A stretch of DNA of 5,873 nucleotides from Faecalibacterium sp. UBA7177 (GTDB lineage Bacteria > Bacillota > Clostridia > Oscillospirales > Ruminococcaceae), in contig DKVN01000018.1 in the NCBI GenBank assembly GCA_002491225.1, positions 581 through 6,453 of the forward strand, read 5' to 3'. The notes under the pieces are model-generated. The model ran no database searches and was not told the origin of the DNA. It saw nothing but the letters and a program-made list of their open reading frames with translations. A program made the translations under genes and the position numbers. Below, in pieces: positions 5,345-5,873 of this stretch (positions are counted from its first letter, which is position 1; each line of letters starts with the position of its first letter).

Positions 5345-5442
5345 AAACAGGGGCGCTGGAAGCTTTTCCGGCTGAGATTGGGGCGAAACGCAGCCCCAGG
5401 TCACCTTGAACCTGATCCGGGTAATGCCGGCGTAGGGAGTTT
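5345..5442 (+). promoter_or_regulatory. TPP riboswitch (THI element)
   Basis: The conserved aptamer core is clear. AGGGGCGCTGG is followed by P3 (GCTGGAA/TTCCGGC, 5355-5361 with 5366-5372) and the invariant CTGAGA (5372-5377). An optional P3a hairpin follows (TGGGGC/GCCCCA, 5379-5384 with 5393-5398). Then come ACCTTGAACCTGATC (5403-5417), P5 CCGG-GTAATG-CCGG (5417-5430) and CGTAGGGA (5431-5438). A short AU-rich P1 can form between AAAC (5345-5348) and GTTT (5439-5442). It binds thiamine pyrophosphate and, with the terminator 22 nt downstream, should switch thiT off when the cofactor is plentiful. Confidence 0.96.
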
Positions 5443-5464
5443 GACCGATACAGTCATACGCTTT

Positions 5465-5502
5465 TGCGCCTGCAGTTTTTTGCAGGCGCATTTCTTGTTT
5501 TT
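5465..5502 (+). terminator. Riboswitch-controlled intrinsic terminator (attenuator)
   Basis: The perfect 10-bp stem TGCGCCTGCA (5465-5474) and TGCAGGCGCA (5481-5490) has a 6-nt GTTTTT loop and is followed by TTTCTTGTTTTT (5491-5502). It lies between the aptamer and the thiT start, with no gene between. This is the layout of a transcription-terminating TPP off-switch. Confidence 0.9.
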
Positions 5503-5536
5503 ATGGACTATCTGCATAAAGCGAGGAAACCAAACC

Positions 5537-5873
5537 ATGACCCAGACCTATTCCAAGACCCGCGTATTGGTGGAGGGCGCGCTGATGATCGCGCTGGCCA
5601 CCGTGCTCAGCTTCATCCCCTTTATCGAGCTGCCGCACGGCGGGTCGATCACCCTGCTCAGCATGCTGCCGCTGATCGTGATGAGCTTCCGCCACGGGGC
5701 GAAGTGGGGGCTGTTCACCGCCTTTGTGCACAGCCTGCTGCAGTTCTTCCTCGGCATCAAAAATCTTGCCTACTGCCAGACCCTCGGCGCGCAGGTCGGC
5801 TGCGTGCTGCTCGATTACCTGCTCGCCTTTACCGCGCTCGGGCTCGCCTGCCTGCTGGCAAAGCCGTTTGGCA
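5537..5873 (+). CDS. thiT: ThiT thiamine transporter, ECF S component (partial, 3' end beyond window)
   Basis: The first 112 residues of an ECF-type substrate-binding membrane protein of the ThiT/YuaJ family (about 190 aa when complete). Hydrophobic segments lie at about 13-30, 37-51, 57-73 and 83-108. The family signature GGSITLLSMLPLIVMSFRHG spans 35-54, followed by KWGLFTAFVHSLLQFFLG (56-73) and an LLDYLLAF segment (91-98) equivalent to the substrate-lining helix. It captures extracellular thiamine and works with the shared EcfA/EcfA'/EcfT energising module, which is not in this window. The ATG at 5537 has GAGGA at 5523-5527, 9 nt upstream. Control by a TPP riboswitch confirms the thiamine specificity. 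The frame is intact to the window edge. Confidence 0.94.
   Translation, partial: MTQTYSKTRVLVEGALMIALATVLSFIPFIELPHGGSITLLSMLPLIVMSFRHGAKWGLFTAFVHSLLQFFLGIKNLAYCQTLGAQVGCVLLDYLLAFTALGLACLLAKPFG

Noticed and set aside
5168..5491. Minus-strand frame of 107 codons over the riboswitch region
   Set aside because: The region is explained by a promoter, a TPP aptamer and a terminator on the + strand, so the frame is incidental.

Overview
The window is a GC-rich, tightly packed bacterial segment. Strong AAGGAGG-type Shine-Dalgarno sites, sigma-A-like promoters, intrinsic terminators and a TPP riboswitch in front of an ECF thiamine transporter (ThiT) together suggest a high-GC member of the Bacillota, plausibly a gut Clostridia/Oscillospiraceae-type organism. 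This placement is inferred from gene content and signals; no rRNA or marker gene is present.

Left block (1-2942, + strand). A possible tail of an upstream gene (stop at 53-55) is followed by two translationally coupled genes. One encodes a 507-aa phytoene-desaturase/carotene-isomerase-like FAD oxidoreductase (74-1597). The other encodes a 403-aa NAD(P)H:flavin reductase with a C-terminal plant-type [2Fe-2S] domain (1594-2805). They overlap by ATGA and look like an electron-supplying reductase plus its flavoenzyme acting on an unknown hydrophobic substrate. A GC hairpin (2854-2880) and a bidirectional intrinsic terminator (2895-2942) close this block.

Middle block (2958-4578, - strand). A two-gene operon is transcribed towards the first block: a 270-aa zinc-type macrodomain protein-ADP-ribosylhydrolase, then a 294-aa class M sirtuin (SirTM-type ADP-ribosyltransferase). 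The genes overlap by 77 nt. Together they form a writer/eraser pair for reversible protein ADP-ribosylation. The GcvH-L and LplA2 genes that accompany this pair in staphylococci and streptococci are absent from the window, so the target is unknown.

Control region (4579-4865). A 287-bp divergent intergenic region separates the ADP-ribosylation operon from an HxlR-family regulator (4866-5198), which has the family's N-terminal cysteine. It holds a promoter for each side, a cluster of GGGAAC/GTTCCC dyads just downstream of the hxlR promoter, and an 8-bp motif (ACTGTTCC) shared by both promoters. This suggests the regulator controls itself and the macro-sirtuin operon.

Right block (5199-5873). 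After a long hairpin overlapping the hxlR stop codon, a near-consensus promoter drives a TPP riboswitch, an intrinsic terminator and the first 112 codons of thiT, which runs off the end of the window. This is a classic thiamine-repressed uptake unit.
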